Source of the DNA: Pimelobacter simplex
Lineage (GTDB): Bacteria; Actinomycetota; Actinomycetes; Propionibacteriales; Nocardioidaceae
DNA length: 54,376 bases
Assembly (NCBI GenBank): GCA_016803235.1
Contig: JADCLI010000040.1
Coordinates: forward strand, 1-54,376
Direction of reading: 5' to 3'
The translations under genes were made by a program, and so were the position numbers. This document shows, in pieces, positions 16,000-24,545 of this stretch. Within the stretch, counting starts at the first letter, position 1. Each line of letters opens with the position of its first letter. Under the pieces are notes generated by a model. That model saw only the letters and a list, made by a program, of their open reading frames with translations. It did not search any database and was not told where the DNA came from.

Positions 16000-17889
16000 G
16001 TGGCAGAACGCGCGACGGTGCTGATCGTTGACGACTCACCGGAGCTGCGCACCGTCGTCGGTGCGCGGCTGCGGTCGTCCGGCCTGTTCGAGGTCGTGGC
16101 CGAGGGAGGGGACGGCGGTGCGGCGCTGATGCTGGCGCACGAGCACCAGCCCGACCTGGTGCTGCTCGACACCTCGATGCCGGTGCTCGACGGCCTGGAG
16201 TGCCTGCCGCTCGTGCTGGCGGTCTCGCCGGAGAGCAAGGTGGTCATGTACACCGGGTTCCGGGCGGCGGGGCTCGCCGACCGCGCCCGCGAGCTCGGGG
16301 CCACGGACTTCGTCGAGAAGTCGGCGCCGCTCGACGTCCTGGTCGAGCGCCTGTGGAGCCACGTCGCCGACGTGCTCCCGGAGCCGTCCCGGCCGCGCGC
16401 CCGTCCGCTGCGACTCGCACGGCTCGACGACCCGGAGCCGCAGGCCCAGCGCGTGCTCGACGAGCACCTCGAGCGCTATCGCGAGGTCTTCGACCAGGCC
16501 ACCATCGGCATGGCCACGATGACCCTCAACGGCAGCATCGTGCGCGCCAACCGGGCGCTCGTCGAGATGGTCGGGCGTCCCGCGGACCACCTGATCGGCC
16601 TCGACTACGGCGTCCTGACCCGGCAGCACGGCGACCAGCTCGACGACGCCCTGGCCCGGCTCACCGAGGGCGGCGAGTCCGTCGTCACCTTCGATCACCC
16701 CATCGGCACCGAGGAGGTCCGCACCGCGCGGGTCACGCTGACACCGGTCCGCGACTCCCGCGGCGACGCGCTCTACGTCTTCGCGCAGGTCCAGGACGTC
16801 ACCACGGAGCTCGCGCTGCTGCGCAGCGAGGAGGACTTCCGCCTGCTCGTCACCGCGGTCAAGGACTACGCCATCTTCATGCTCGGCGTCGACGGGCGGG
16901 TGGCGAGCTGGAACGCCGGGGCGGCGTACATCAAGGGCTATGCGGCGAGCGAGATCGTCGGGCAGCACTTCCGGGTCTTCTACCCCGAGAGCGAGCGGGC
17001 CTCCGGCCATCCGGAGCACAACCTGGCGATGGCGCTGCGCGACGGCGTGTACGCCGAGGAGGGCTGGCGGGTCCGGCGCGACGGCAGCACCTTCTGGGCC
17101 CGCGTCGTGATCACGGCCGTGTACGACGACGCCGGCCGGCACCGCGGGTTCGCCAAGGTCACCCGTGACCAGACCGAGCAGCGCGCCCACGAGGAGGAGC
17201 GCCGCCGGGCGCTCGAGCAGCAGGCCCACCTGCTCACGGTGACCGCCCACGAGCTCCGGACGCCCGCGGCCGTCATCGAGGGCGCGGTCGCGATGCTGCG
17301 GGAGGACGGCGACGACCTCGACCCCCAGGCGCGCAGCAAGCTGCTCGAGGCGATGTCGTCGAGCGCGCTGCGGCTGCAGCGACTCATCACGGACCTCGGC
17401 ACCGCGTCCGACGTGCAGGCCGAGGCGCTGGCCCTGTCCCCGGAGCCGATGTCGCTGCGCGGCGCCCTGGTCACCTCGGCCGACCGGGTCCGGGCGGCGC
17501 ACGGCGCCGCTGCCCGGATCCAGGTGCGAGTCGACCAGGACGTGCAGCTGGTCGCCGATCCCTCACGGCTGGGACAGGCGCTCGACAACCTGCTCGAGAA
17601 CGCCGTCCGCCACGGCCGGCCGCCGGTCGCCGTGACGGGCGAGCGGACCGGACGGGGGATCCGGATCGTCGTCAGCGACGCCGGCACCGGTGTCCAGCCT
17701 CGCCTGGTCGACCGGGTCTTCGACCGGTTCGTCCATGCCGGCCCCACGGCGGGCACCGGGCTCGGGCTCTACCTGGTGCGCGAGATCGCCCGGCTCCACG
17801 GGGGCGAGGCCAGCTACCTCGACGACGGCTCCGGGCGGCCGGCCTTCGTCCTGGACCTGCCGGTGCAGCCGGAGATCCCGAGAGCCTGA
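16000..17889 (+). CDS. Receiver-PAS-PAS histidine kinase (inverted hybrid)
   Basis: This is a 629-residue signalling protein. Residues 1-125 form a response-regulator receiver with acidic Asp11/Asp12, phospho-acceptor Asp57 (LVLLDTSMPVLDG) and Lys107 (FVEKSAP). Two PAS domains follow, about 155-270 and 280-395; the second carries the GY/EIVGQHFRVFYP pattern and an F-W-A-R-V strand before RDQTEQR. The HisKA domain has phospho-acceptor His417 (TVTAHELRTP) and the ATPase end has LLENAVRHG and GTGLGLYLVREIARLHGG. There are no membrane spans, so it is cytoplasmic. With the receiver in front of the sensor and kinase, it likely takes input from another kinase. The GTG start is at 16000. No separate response regulator is adjacent. 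Confidence 0.9.
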   Translation: MAERATVLIVDDSPELRTVVGARLRSSGLFEVVAEGGDGGAALMLAHEHQPDLVLLDTSMPVLDGLECLPLVLAVSPESKVVMYTGFRAAGLADRARELGATDFVEKSAPLDVLVERLWSHVADVLPEPSRPRARPLRLARLDDPEPQAQRVLDEHLERYREVFDQATIGMATMTLNGSIVRANRALVEMVGRPADHLIGLDYGVLTRQHGDQLDDALARLTEGGESVVTFDHPIGTEEVRTARVTLTPVRDSRGDALYVFAQVQDVTTELALLRSEEDFRLLVTAVKDYAIFMLGVDGRVASWNAGAAYIKGYAASEIVGQHFRVFYPESERASGHPEHNLAMALRDGVYAEEGWRVRRDGSTFWARVVITAVYDDAGRHRGFAKVTRDQTEQRAHEEERRRALEQQAHLLTVTAHELRTPAAVIEGAVAMLREDGDDLDPQARSKLLEAMSSSALRLQRLITDLGTASDVQAEALALSPEPMSLRGALVTSADRVRAAHGAAARIQVRVDQDVQLVADPSRLGQALDNLLENAVRHGRPPVAVTGERTGRGIRIVVSDAGTGVQPRLVDRVFDRFVHAGPTAGTGLGLYLVREIARLHGGEASYLDDGSGRPAFVLDLPVQPEIPRA

Positions 17890-17896
17890 CCCCCGC

Positions 17897-19951
17897 TCAG
17901 TCGACCGGCTTGAACCCGTCGTCGCACTCCGGTGCGCATGCGAGCGATCCCCAGACCTGCGGGTCGCCGAAGGCCGAGCCGTCGGAGAGCTGCACCTCCG
18001 CGACCAGCTCGTCGTCGTTCGCGCCGTTGTTCGCGGTGTAGCGCAGCCGGACCAGGTCGGCGTCGCCGTCACCGTCGACGTCGCTGAGTGCCTCCCCGGC
18101 GATGCCACTGTCGTAGAGGTTCTCGCGGGCCTCGTCGAGCGGGACCGGCTTGGAGAACCAGCGCTCGCGGGACGCGAACCCGTCGTCGGCGACCCGGTAG
18201 ACGAAGATCGCCCGCCCCGCCGCGTTGGTGGCGGTCAGCTCGTCGGTGCCGTCGCCGTCCAGGTCGCCGACGAGCCAGCCGTCGTCCAGCGGTACGACGC
18301 CCTCCCCGCTCAGCGCCCGCTCGGTGACCTCGACGAGCCGGTCGTCCTCGGGCCGCAGCACGCGGACCATGTCGACGTCCTCGGCGCTCGTGCCCCACAC
18401 GACCAGCTCGTCCTTCCCGTCCCCGTCGAAGTCGCCGCCGGTGGGCAGGGTGTTGGACAGGTCCGAGGAGTACCACTGCGCCGGCGCGGCGAACCCGCCG
18501 TCCTCGGCCAGCGCGACGTGCAGGCCCTCCTGCTCGTCCGGGTCGCCGTACAGGACCAGGTCGTCCTTGCCGTCGTCGTCGAGGTCGGCAGCGGTCGCGT
18601 GGTAGGCCTTGATGTCGAAGGCCGGGTCGAGGTCGAGCTCGGTGGACCACTTCTCGCCCTTGCCGGGCACCACCACGATGCTCAGCCGGTCGTCGTCCTC
18701 GACGAGCCACACGACGTCGGCCCGCTCGTCGCCGTCGACGTCGGCGAGCATCGGCAGGCCGACCTCGGCGCCGGTGCGCCGGGGCGAGCCGAACTGCAGG
18801 CCGGTCGAGGGGACGGTCCAGACGGAGAGCGGGCTGAGCGCCTCGGTGCGGGTCTGGTGCACGAGCAGGTCGCCGTACCCGTCGCCGGTGAGGTCGCCCG
18901 CGATCGGCGGGGCGACGTCCTCCTCGCCCGCCGCGCGGGTCTCGTCGTCGCGGACGACCAGCCATGCGGTCACCCCGGCCACCAGGGCGAGCACGACCGC
19001 GCCGGCGACGGCGAGCGGCCACCGCGGCCGTCGACGGCGCGTCGGGAGCGGCCCCCGGACGGCGGTGCCGGCGTCGGTCGGCGGAGCGGGCGCCTCCTGG
19101 GTGTCGGGCGGTGCGCTCGCGGCGAGCCGCTCGAGGTCCGCACGGAAGGCCGTTGCGTCGGGGTAGCGGGTCGCGGGATCCTTCGCCAGCGCCTTGCCGA
19201 TCACGGTGTTGAGGTCGGTCGTGAACGCGGAGTCGCCGGGCAGGCGCGGGATCGGGGCCTGCTGGTGGGCGAGCGCGACCTGCACGTCCGTGCCCTGGTA
19301 GGGCTCGTGCCCGGTCAGGCAGGCCCACAGCACGCAGCCGAGGGCGTAGACGTCGCTGGCCGGTGTCGCCGGCGATCCCTCGGCACGCTCGGGCGACAGA
19401 TAGCTCCAGGTGCCGGCCACGGAGCCTGCCGCCGTCGGTGCCGGTCCCTCGACGCCGTCGGCGCGAGCGATGCCGAAGTCGCACAGGTAGGCGTGCTGGT
19501 CGGGGGTGCCGGCGCCACGGATCAGCACGTTGGACGGCTTCACGTCGCGGTGCACCACCCCGACCCGGTGGGCGTCGGCCAGGCCCCGGGCGAGCTGCGC
19601 GCACAGCTGGAGCGCCTGGCGCGCCGGCAACGGCCCGCGCTCGCGCAGCCAGCTCCACAGGTCACGACCGTCGACGTACTGGGTGACGATGTACGGCGTG
19701 CCGTCCACCTCGTCGTGGTCGTGGATCGCGATGACGTGCGGCGAGTCGAGCCGGGCGAGCGCGGCGGCCTCGGCCTGGAAGCGCTGCCGGAACTCGAAGG
19801 ACGCGGCCAGGTCGCCCGTGATCACCTTGAGCGCGACGGTGCGCTGCAGGCGCGGGTCGGTGGCCGCGAACACCACGCCCATGCCACCGCGGCCGAGCAC
19901 CCGGTCCAGCTGGTAACGCCCGAACTGCTGGCCGACGCTGGGTACGCGCAT
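17897..19951 (-). CDS. Ser/Thr protein kinase with outer FG-GAP (VCBS) repeats
   Basis: The 684-residue protein has a PknB-type kinase domain (about 12-275): G-loop LGRGGMGVV, catalytic Lys42, HRDVKPSN with Asp136, and DFG Asp158. A Pro/Ala linker and the basic TRRRRPR stretch lead to one membrane span (311-333). The ~350-residue extracytoplasmic part holds at least six FG-GAP-like units with calcium-type loops, such as DLTGDGYGD, DVDGDERAD, DLDDDGKDD, DFDGDGKDE, DLDGDGTDE and DVDGDGDAD. These should build an integrin-alpha-like beta-propeller sensor, an uncommon outer domain for these kinases, which more often carry PASTA repeats. ATG 19951 has GGGGAGGA upstream. It converges with the histidine kinase, 7 bp apart. 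Confidence 0.92.
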   Translation of the reverse strand: MRVPSVGQQFGRYQLDRVLGRGGMGVVFAATDPRLQRTVALKVITGDLAASFEFRQRFQAEAAALARLDSPHVIAIHDHDEVDGTPYIVTQYVDGRDLWSWLRERGPLPARQALQLCAQLARGLADAHRVGVVHRDVKPSNVLIRGAGTPDQHAYLCDFGIARADGVEGPAPTAAGSVAGTWSYLSPERAEGSPATPASDVYALGCVLWACLTGHEPYQGTDVQVALAHQQAPIPRLPGDSAFTTDLNTVIGKALAKDPATRYPDATAFRADLERLAASAPPDTQEAPAPPTDAGTAVRGPLPTRRRRPRWPLAVAGAVVLALVAGVTAWLVVRDDETRAAGEEDVAPPIAGDLTGDGYGDLLVHQTRTEALSPLSVWTVPSTGLQFGSPRRTGAEVGLPMLADVDGDERADVVWLVEDDDRLSIVVVPGKGEKWSTELDLDPAFDIKAYHATAADLDDDGKDDLVLYGDPDEQEGLHVALAEDGGFAAPAQWYSSDLSNTLPTGGDFDGDGKDELVVWGTSAEDVDMVRVLRPEDDRLVEVTERALSGEGVVPLDDGWLVGDLDGDGTDELTATNAAGRAIFVYRVADDGFASRERWFSKPVPLDEARENLYDSGIAGEALSDVDGDGDADLVRLRYTANNGANDDELVAEVQLSDGSAFGDPQVWGSLACAPECDDGFKPVD

Positions 19952-19998
19952 GAAGGTCCTCCCCGAGAGCTGACTGGCCCGACGCGGGCCAGTGTGCC

Positions 19999-20574
19999 TC
20001 ACGTGAGGGAGGCGAGCCCGGCCACCCGGCGCGCGGTCGACCGGAAGGAGGCGGCGACGTCCCCGCCGTCGAGATAGCTGCCGACCAGCATCGCGTCGCG
20101 CAGCAGGACGAGTGCGGCGGCGGTGGCGGCCGGGTCCTCGGCGTCCGCGGCGCTCGCCAGCTCGGTGAGCGTCGCGCGGAACCAGTCACGGTGGCGTCGT
20201 ACGACGGCCCGCACGGGTCCGTCGGCGTCGGGGAACTCCGCGCTGGCGTTGATGAACGGGCAACCGCGGGTGTGCAGCCGGGTGGCGTCGTCGGCGACGC
20301 CGTCGATGACCAGGGCGAGCAGGTCCGAGGGGCTCGCGCCGGTGGTGGCCGCCTGGTCGGCGGCGGCCGCGAACAGGTCGCGGATCATCGCGTCCTCGTG
20401 CTCGAGATAGGCCACGACGAGCGCCTCCTTGCCCGGGAAGTGCCGGTACATCGTCGCTCGGGTGACCCCCGCCTCCGCGACGACGCGGTCCACGCCCACG
20501 CCGTTGATGCCCTCCTCGTAGAAGAGGCGGGTCGCGGTGCGCAGCAGGCGCTCGCGGGGCTCGGACACCTTCAC
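19999..20574 (-). CDS. TetR family transcriptional regulator
   Basis: The 191-residue protein has an N-terminal TetR helix-turn-helix: RERLLRTATRLFYEEGINGVGVDRVVAEAGVT, then RATMYRHFPGKEALVVAYLEHED. The ligand-binding C-terminal domain includes CPFINASAEFPD, a pattern common in TetR proteins that sense small organic molecules. It is divergent from the alpha/beta hydrolase gene, with an 18-bp palindrome between them, so it probably represses that gene and itself. GTG 20574 is preferred because AGGA lies upstream; GTG 20568 is possible. The frame is open to 20640, but that extension reaches the operator. Confidence 0.9.
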   Translation of the reverse strand: MKVSEPRERLLRTATRLFYEEGINGVGVDRVVAEAGVTRATMYRHFPGKEALVVAYLEHEDAMIRDLFAAAADQAATTGASPSDLLALVIDGVADDATRLHTRGCPFINASAEFPDADGPVRAVVRRHRDWFRATLTELASAADAEDPAATAAALVLLRDAMLVGSYLDGGDVAASFRSTARRVAGLASLT

Positions 20575-20640
20575 GAGGCCGATCCTACGAATCTCGTCCT
20601 TGACGGAATGCACGGCGTTCCTCCATGGTTGGGACAGCAA

Positions 20641-20658
20641 AGAGAACGAACGTTCTCT
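20641..20658. promoter_or_regulatory. TetR-type operator
   Basis: AGAGAACGAACGTTCTCT is an inverted repeat with perfect 8-bp arms around a 2-bp centre, in the TetR/hydrolase divergent region. It directly precedes a TACATT box (20660-20665) for the hydrolase gene, so bound repressor would block the promoter. Confidence 0.75.
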
Positions 20659-20681
20659 CTACATTCTGTCGAGGAGATCCG

Positions 20682-21548
20682 ATGAACACCAGCACCAGCA
20701 CCGTCACCGCCAGGGAGGCCGCCGAGGTCGCCGCCGCCAACGCCTCCGGCCGCCAGCCGATCGTCTTCGTCCACGGCCTCTGGCTGCTGCACAGCAGCTG
20801 GGACGCGTGGAAGGCCCACGTCGAGGAGCGCGGGTACGCCGCCGTCGCCGTCGACTGGCCCGGTGACGAGAGCAGCGTCGAGTCCGCACGCGCGAACCCC
20901 GGCACGCTGGCCGGCACCTCGGTGCGCGACGTGGCCGACCACGTCCAGGAGGTGATCGAGGGCCTCGACCGCAAGCCGGTCGTCATCGGGCACTCCTTCG
21001 GCGGCCTGCTGGTCCAGATCCTCGCCGGCCGGGGCCTGGCTGCCGGCACGGTGAGCATCGACCCGGCCCCGAGCCAGGGCGTGCTGCCGCTGCCGTACTC
21101 CTCGCTCAAGGGCGCATTCCCCGTCCTCGGCAACCCGCTCAACTACGGCCGGACGGTCACCTTGACCTTCGAGGAGTTCCGGTTCGGCTTCGCCAACGCG
21201 GTCTCCGAGGACGAGGCGCGCGACCTCTACACCAGCTTCCACACCCCCGCCCCGGGGTGCCCGCTGTTCCAGGCGGCGACCGCGAACCTCAACCCGTGGG
21301 CGCGGACCAAGGCGGCCAAGAAGAACCCCGACCGCGGGCCGCTGCTCGTCGTCACCGGAGAGGAGGACAACATCGTCCCCTTCGCGCTGGCCAACGCCGC
21401 CTACAGGAAGCAGCGCAGGAACCGGCACCACGCCACGGAGATCGTCGAGATCCCCGGCGTCGGCCATTCCCTGGTGATCGACAGCCACTGGCGTGAGGTC
21501 GCCGAGGCCGCGCTGGACTTCCTGGGCCGCCACGGCCTCGGCGCCTGA
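20682..21548 (+). CDS. Alpha/beta hydrolase
   Basis: The 288-residue cytoplasmic protein has the alpha/beta-hydrolase fold: VFVHGLWLLHSSWDAW (oxyanion-hole HG motif, residues 28-43), nucleophile elbow GHSFGG with Ser105, a VVTGEEDNIVP acid strand and GVGHSLVIDSHWREV with the catalytic-type His. It probably cleaves an ester or C-C/C-halide bond of a small molecule; the substrate is unknown. The ATG at 20682 has GAGGAG 6 nt upstream. It is controlled, by position, through the divergent TetR gene and the operator at 20641-20658, which suggests induction by its own substrate or a related compound. Confidence 0.9.
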   Translation: MNTSTSTVTAREAAEVAAANASGRQPIVFVHGLWLLHSSWDAWKAHVEERGYAAVAVDWPGDESSVESARANPGTLAGTSVRDVADHVQEVIEGLDRKPVVIGHSFGGLLVQILAGRGLAAGTVSIDPAPSQGVLPLPYSSLKGAFPVLGNPLNYGRTVTLTFEEFRFGFANAVSEDEARDLYTSFHTPAPGCPLFQAATANLNPWARTKAAKKNPDRGPLLVVTGEEDNIVPFALANAAYRKQRRNRHHATEIVEIPGVGHSLVIDSHWREVAEAALDFLGRHGLGA

Positions 21549-21566
21549 CGTCCGCGCTCGGCGCCC

Positions 21567-21572
21567 TAGGAT
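21567..21572 (+). promoter_or_regulatory. Leaderless -10 box of purD
   Basis: TAGGAT ends 8 nt before GTG 21581. No ribosome-binding site is visible in the pyrimidine-rich spacer, so transcription probably starts at or within a base or two of the start codon. Confidence 0.6.
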
Positions 21573-21580
21573 CGACCCCC

Positions 21581-22864
21581 GTGAAGACCCTCGTCATCGG
21601 TACCGGCGGCCGTGAGCACGCCCTGGCCCTCGCCCTGTCCCGCGACCCCGGGGTGAGCGAGGTCCACGCGGCGCCGGGCAACCCGGGCATCGGCGTGTTC
21701 GCGACGCTGCACGACGTCGACCCGATGGACGGTACGGCGGTCGCCGCCCTGGCCCGTTCGCTGGGCGCCGACCTCGTGGTGGTCGGGCCCGAGGCGCCGC
21801 TCGTGGCCGGAGTGGCCGACGCCGTGCGCGAGGCGGGGATCGCGGTCTTCGGCCCGTCGCGGGCCGCCGCGCAACTGGAGGGCTCCAAAGCCTTCTCCAA
21901 GGAGGTGATGGCCGCGGCCGGCGTGCCGACCGCGGGCTCGCGCACCTGCACCACGCCCGAGGAGGTCGCGGCGGCGCTCGACGAGTTCGGGGCGCCGTAT
22001 GTCGTCAAGGACGACGCGCTCGCCGCCGGCAAGGGCGTCGTGGTGACCCTGGACCGCGCCGAGGCCCTCGCCCATGCGGCCGGCTGCGACCGGGTCGTGG
22101 TCGAGGAGTTCCTCGACGGGCCGGAGGTGTCGCTGTTCGCCGTGTGCGACGGCAGCACCACCCGGCCCCTGCAGCCCGCGCAGGACTTCAAGCGGATCTT
22201 CGACGGCGGCCGCGGCCCCAACACCGGCGGGATGGGCTCCTACTCGCCGCTGCCCTGGGCGCCCGCCGACCTCGCCGGCAGGGTCGTCGACACCGTCGTC
22301 CAGCCCACCCTGGACGAGATGGCCCGCCGCGGCGCGCCGTTCGTCGGCTGCCTGTACGTCGGCCTCGCGCTCACCGCCGCCGGACCCCGCGTCATCGAGT
22401 TCAACTGCCGCTTCGGCGACCCCGACGTGCAGCCGGTGCTCGCGCTGCTCGAGTCGCCGCTCGGCTCGCTGCTCCTCGCCGCGGCCGAGGGCCGGCTGGC
22501 GGAGGTCGACGCCCCACGGTTCCGTGAGGGCGCCTCGGTCACCGTCGTCCTCGCCTCGGCCGGCTACCCCGAGTCGTCGTCGAAGGGCGACGTCATCACC
22601 GGCGTCGGCCGGGCCAACGGGGTGGCCCACGTCGATGTCATCCACGCGGGCACGGCCCTGGCCCACGGCCGCGACGGCGACAGCCTGGTCACCGCGGGTG
22701 GCCGGGTGCTCGCCGTCCGCGCCGTCGGGTACGACGTGGCCGACGCCCGCGCCCGCGCGTACGCCGCCGCCGACCTCGTCTCCTTCCCGGGCATGCAGCG
22801 GCGTACCGACATCGCGGCCGAGCCCCTCGGCGTCGTCGAGGGCGCGTCCCTCAAGGAATCGTGA
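21581..22864 (+). CDS. purD: Phosphoribosylamine-glycine ligase (GAR synthetase)
   Basis: The 427-residue ATP-grasp enzyme joins phosphoribosylamine and glycine in step 2 of purine synthesis. The N-terminal MKTLVIGTGGREHALALAL motif is diagnostic. The ATP-grasp core follows: KAFSKEVMAAAGVPTA, VVKDDALAAGKGVVV, EEFLDGPEVSLFAVCDG, and the metal-binding RVIEFNCRFGDPDVQPVL segment. Length is standard for a monofunctional PurD. The GTG start lies 8 nt after a TAGGAT box. Its last codons overlap the GTG of the next acetyltransferase gene by 4 bp. Confidence 0.97.
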   Translation: MKTLVIGTGGREHALALALSRDPGVSEVHAAPGNPGIGVFATLHDVDPMDGTAVAALARSLGADLVVVGPEAPLVAGVADAVREAGIAVFGPSRAAAQLEGSKAFSKEVMAAAGVPTAGSRTCTTPEEVAAALDEFGAPYVVKDDALAAGKGVVVTLDRAEALAHAAGCDRVVVEEFLDGPEVSLFAVCDGSTTRPLQPAQDFKRIFDGGRGPNTGGMGSYSPLPWAPADLAGRVVDTVVQPTLDEMARRGAPFVGCLYVGLALTAAGPRVIEFNCRFGDPDVQPVLALLESPLGSLLLAAAEGRLAEVDAPRFREGASVTVVLASAGYPESSSKGDVITGVGRANGVAHVDVIHAGTALAHGRDGDSLVTAGGRVLAVRAVGYDVADARARAYAAADLVSFPGMQRRTDIAAEPLGVVEGASLKES

Positions 22865-23355
22865 CCACGGTCCGGGCGGCGACCGACGCCGACCTCGACG
22901 GGGTCGCCGCCATCTACGCCCGCGAGGTCGCCACCGGCTACGCCACCTTCGACCTCGAGCCGCCTCCGCGCGCGAAGTGGGAGGGCCTGCTCGCCTCGCC
23001 CCACCCCGGTGACCACTTCCTCGTCGCCGTGGCCGGGGAGGAGGTCGTGGGCTTCGCCTACTCCTCGCAGTTCCGCCCGAAGGGCGCCTACGACGGCACC
23101 CGGGAGGTGACCGTCTACCTCGCGCCCGACGCGGCCGGGCGCGGTCTCGGCCGCCGGCTGTACGACGACCTCCTGGCCCGGATGCGCGCCGGCGGCGTCC
23201 GGACGGCGCTCGCCTGCATCGCGCTGCCCAACGACGCCAGCGAGGGTCTGCACCGGGCATGCGGGTTCGAGCGCCAGGGGGTGCTGCGCGAGGTCGGCCG
23301 CAAGCACGGCCGGTGGATCGACGTGGTGTGGTGGCAGCGGATGCTGGGGGACTGA
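22861..23355 (+). CDS. GNAT N-acetyltransferase, Pat/YncA-like
   Basis: The 164-residue protein fits the phosphinothricin / methionine-sulfoximine acetyltransferase branch of GNAT enzymes. Visible features are TVRAATDADLDGVAAIYAREV, the acetyl-CoA loop APDAAGRGLGRRLYDDLL (Q/RxxGxG/A type), an ALACIALPNDAS segment, and the C-terminal WIDVVWWQRML characteristic of this branch. It likely acetylates a small amine such as methionine sulfoximine or an amino-acid analogue. The GTG start overlaps the purD stop (GTGA), so it is translationally coupled to purD. Confidence 0.88.
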   Translation: MTTVRAATDADLDGVAAIYAREVATGYATFDLEPPPRAKWEGLLASPHPGDHFLVAVAGEEVVGFAYSSQFRPKGAYDGTREVTVYLAPDAAGRGLGRRLYDDLLARMRAGGVRTALACIALPNDASEGLHRACGFERQGVLREVGRKHGRWIDVVWWQRMLGD

Positions 23356-23409
23356 CGCCGCCTGTGGGGCACCGACGCACGTCGCCCCGTGCGCTGGCAG
23401 AGTGGCGCC

Positions 23410-24030
23410 ATGGCTGAGTCCGCCGAACAGGTCCATGCCCGGGTGATGGCCGCTGCCGACGAGCACGGCCGGGTCCCGCTGCCCGACGTCGCCGCGTGGG
23501 ACGTCTTCCCGTGGGAGGTCGTCGACGGCGTCCTCGCCGCGAAGCCGCTGGCCGCGCCTGCGGCCGAGGAGCCTCGTGAGGGAGAGGGCGGCCGGGACTG
23601 CGCGGCCTGCGCCGACCGGCCCCGGGGCGTGATCTGGGCCAACGAACGGTGGCGCCTGCGTCACCTGCCCGAGCGCAGCGGCCTGCCCGTCGTGCTCATC
23701 CTCGAGCCGGCCGAGCACCTCGACCTGCCGGACCTCGACGACGCCATGGCGGCCGAGCACGGGGTGCTCGCGGTCCGGATCGCGCGGATCGTCGAGGGCC
23801 TGCCCCACGTCGCGCGCTGCCACGTCCAGCGCATCGGCGACGGCGCGGAGCACCTGCACACCTGGTTCATGGCGCGCACCGCCGGCCTGCTGTCGATCCG
23901 CGGCTCCTTCGCCGTCGACTGGGACGACATCCTGCCGCCCGGGCCTGAGGACGTCTGGCGCGCGGACCTCGCCGCCGTCGCCCAGCAGCTCGCGGCCCAC
24001 GACGGCCGGGCGGTGGCGCTCGATGACTGA
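23410..24030 (+). CDS. HIT-superfamily-like protein
   Basis: This 206-residue protein has a CAAC pair near residue 63 and a RGVIWANERWRLRHLPERSG strand. EPAEHLDLPDLDD and a long helix follow, then HVQRIGDGAEHLHTWFMAR, which resembles the HxHxW end of HIT/GalT-like proteins. I take it as a divergent histidine-triad homolog; nucleotide hydrolase activity is not proven because the triad reads HLHTW. The N-terminal ~60 residues are acidic and not recognised. The ATG at 23410 lies 6 nt after CAGAGT, a leaderless pattern. It overlaps the next gene by 8 bp. The gene at 39231-39593 looks like a shorter relative. Confidence 0.6.
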   Translation: MAESAEQVHARVMAAADEHGRVPLPDVAAWDVFPWEVVDGVLAAKPLAAPAAEEPREGEGGRDCAACADRPRGVIWANERWRLRHLPERSGLPVVLILEPAEHLDLPDLDDAMAAEHGVLAVRIARIVEGLPHVARCHVQRIGDGAEHLHTWFMARTAGLLSIRGSFAVDWDDILPPGPEDVWRADLAAVAQQLAAHDGRAVALDD

Positions 24031-24517
24031 CCAGCAGCCCGTCGGCGTGCAGACCGACCGACTGCAGCTGGTGCTGTGGGACGAGGCGACCGTGGCCGCG
24101 ATCAGGTCGGGCGATCGGTTGCCCGGCTGGCACCCGGAGTTCCCCCGCGAGGACGACCGGGGCGCCGCGACCCTGTGGCGCGACGGAGACCCGTGGGGCC
24201 CGCGGTCGATCGTCTCGCTCAAGCAGCGCCGGGTGATCGGCTCGATCGGCTTCTTCGGGCCGCCCGAGCCGGCCGACGACGAGGTGCCCGAGGTCGAGGT
24301 GGGCTACGGACTCGTGGCCGAGGCGCGAGGCTACGGCCTGGCCACCGAGGCGCTCGGTGCCCTGCTCGCGCGAGCCGACGCGGCCGGGGTCCGGGTCCGG
24401 GCGTCGATCGCGCCCGACAACACCGCGAGCCTGCGGGTCGCGGCCAAGGCCGGGTTCACCGGGGTGCGGGGCAGCACCGAGGACGGCGAGCTCGTCCTCG
24501 TCCGCCCGCTGCGCTGA
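24023..24517 (+). CDS. GNAT N-acetyltransferase, RimJ/RimL-like
   Basis: The 164-residue protein follows the RimJ/RimL (ribosomal-protein or small-molecule) GNAT layout: an initial TDRLQLVLWDEATVAAI strand-helix, IGSIGFFGPP, the VEVGYGLVAEARGYGLATEALGALL acetyl-CoA region, and the PDNTASLRVAAKAGF signature. The acceptor substrate is unknown. The ATG at 24023 overlaps the end of the HIT-like gene by 8 bp, so the two are co-translated. The 144 bp after it hold a repeat copy and the purB promoter. Confidence 0.85.
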   Translation: MTDQQPVGVQTDRLQLVLWDEATVAAIRSGDRLPGWHPEFPREDDRGAATLWRDGDPWGPRSIVSLKQRRVIGSIGFFGPPEPADDEVPEVEVGYGLVAEARGYGLATEALGALLARADAAGVRVRASIAPDNTASLRVAAKAGFTGVRGSTEDGELVLVRPLR

Positions 24518-24545
24518 CTCACGGCGCTCGCCGCAACCGTGGGAT

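Noticed and set aside
23410..24030. Galactose-1-phosphate uridylyltransferase
   Set aside because: The CAAC pair and HLHTW recall GalT, but the protein is too short and lacks the HPH active-site motif.
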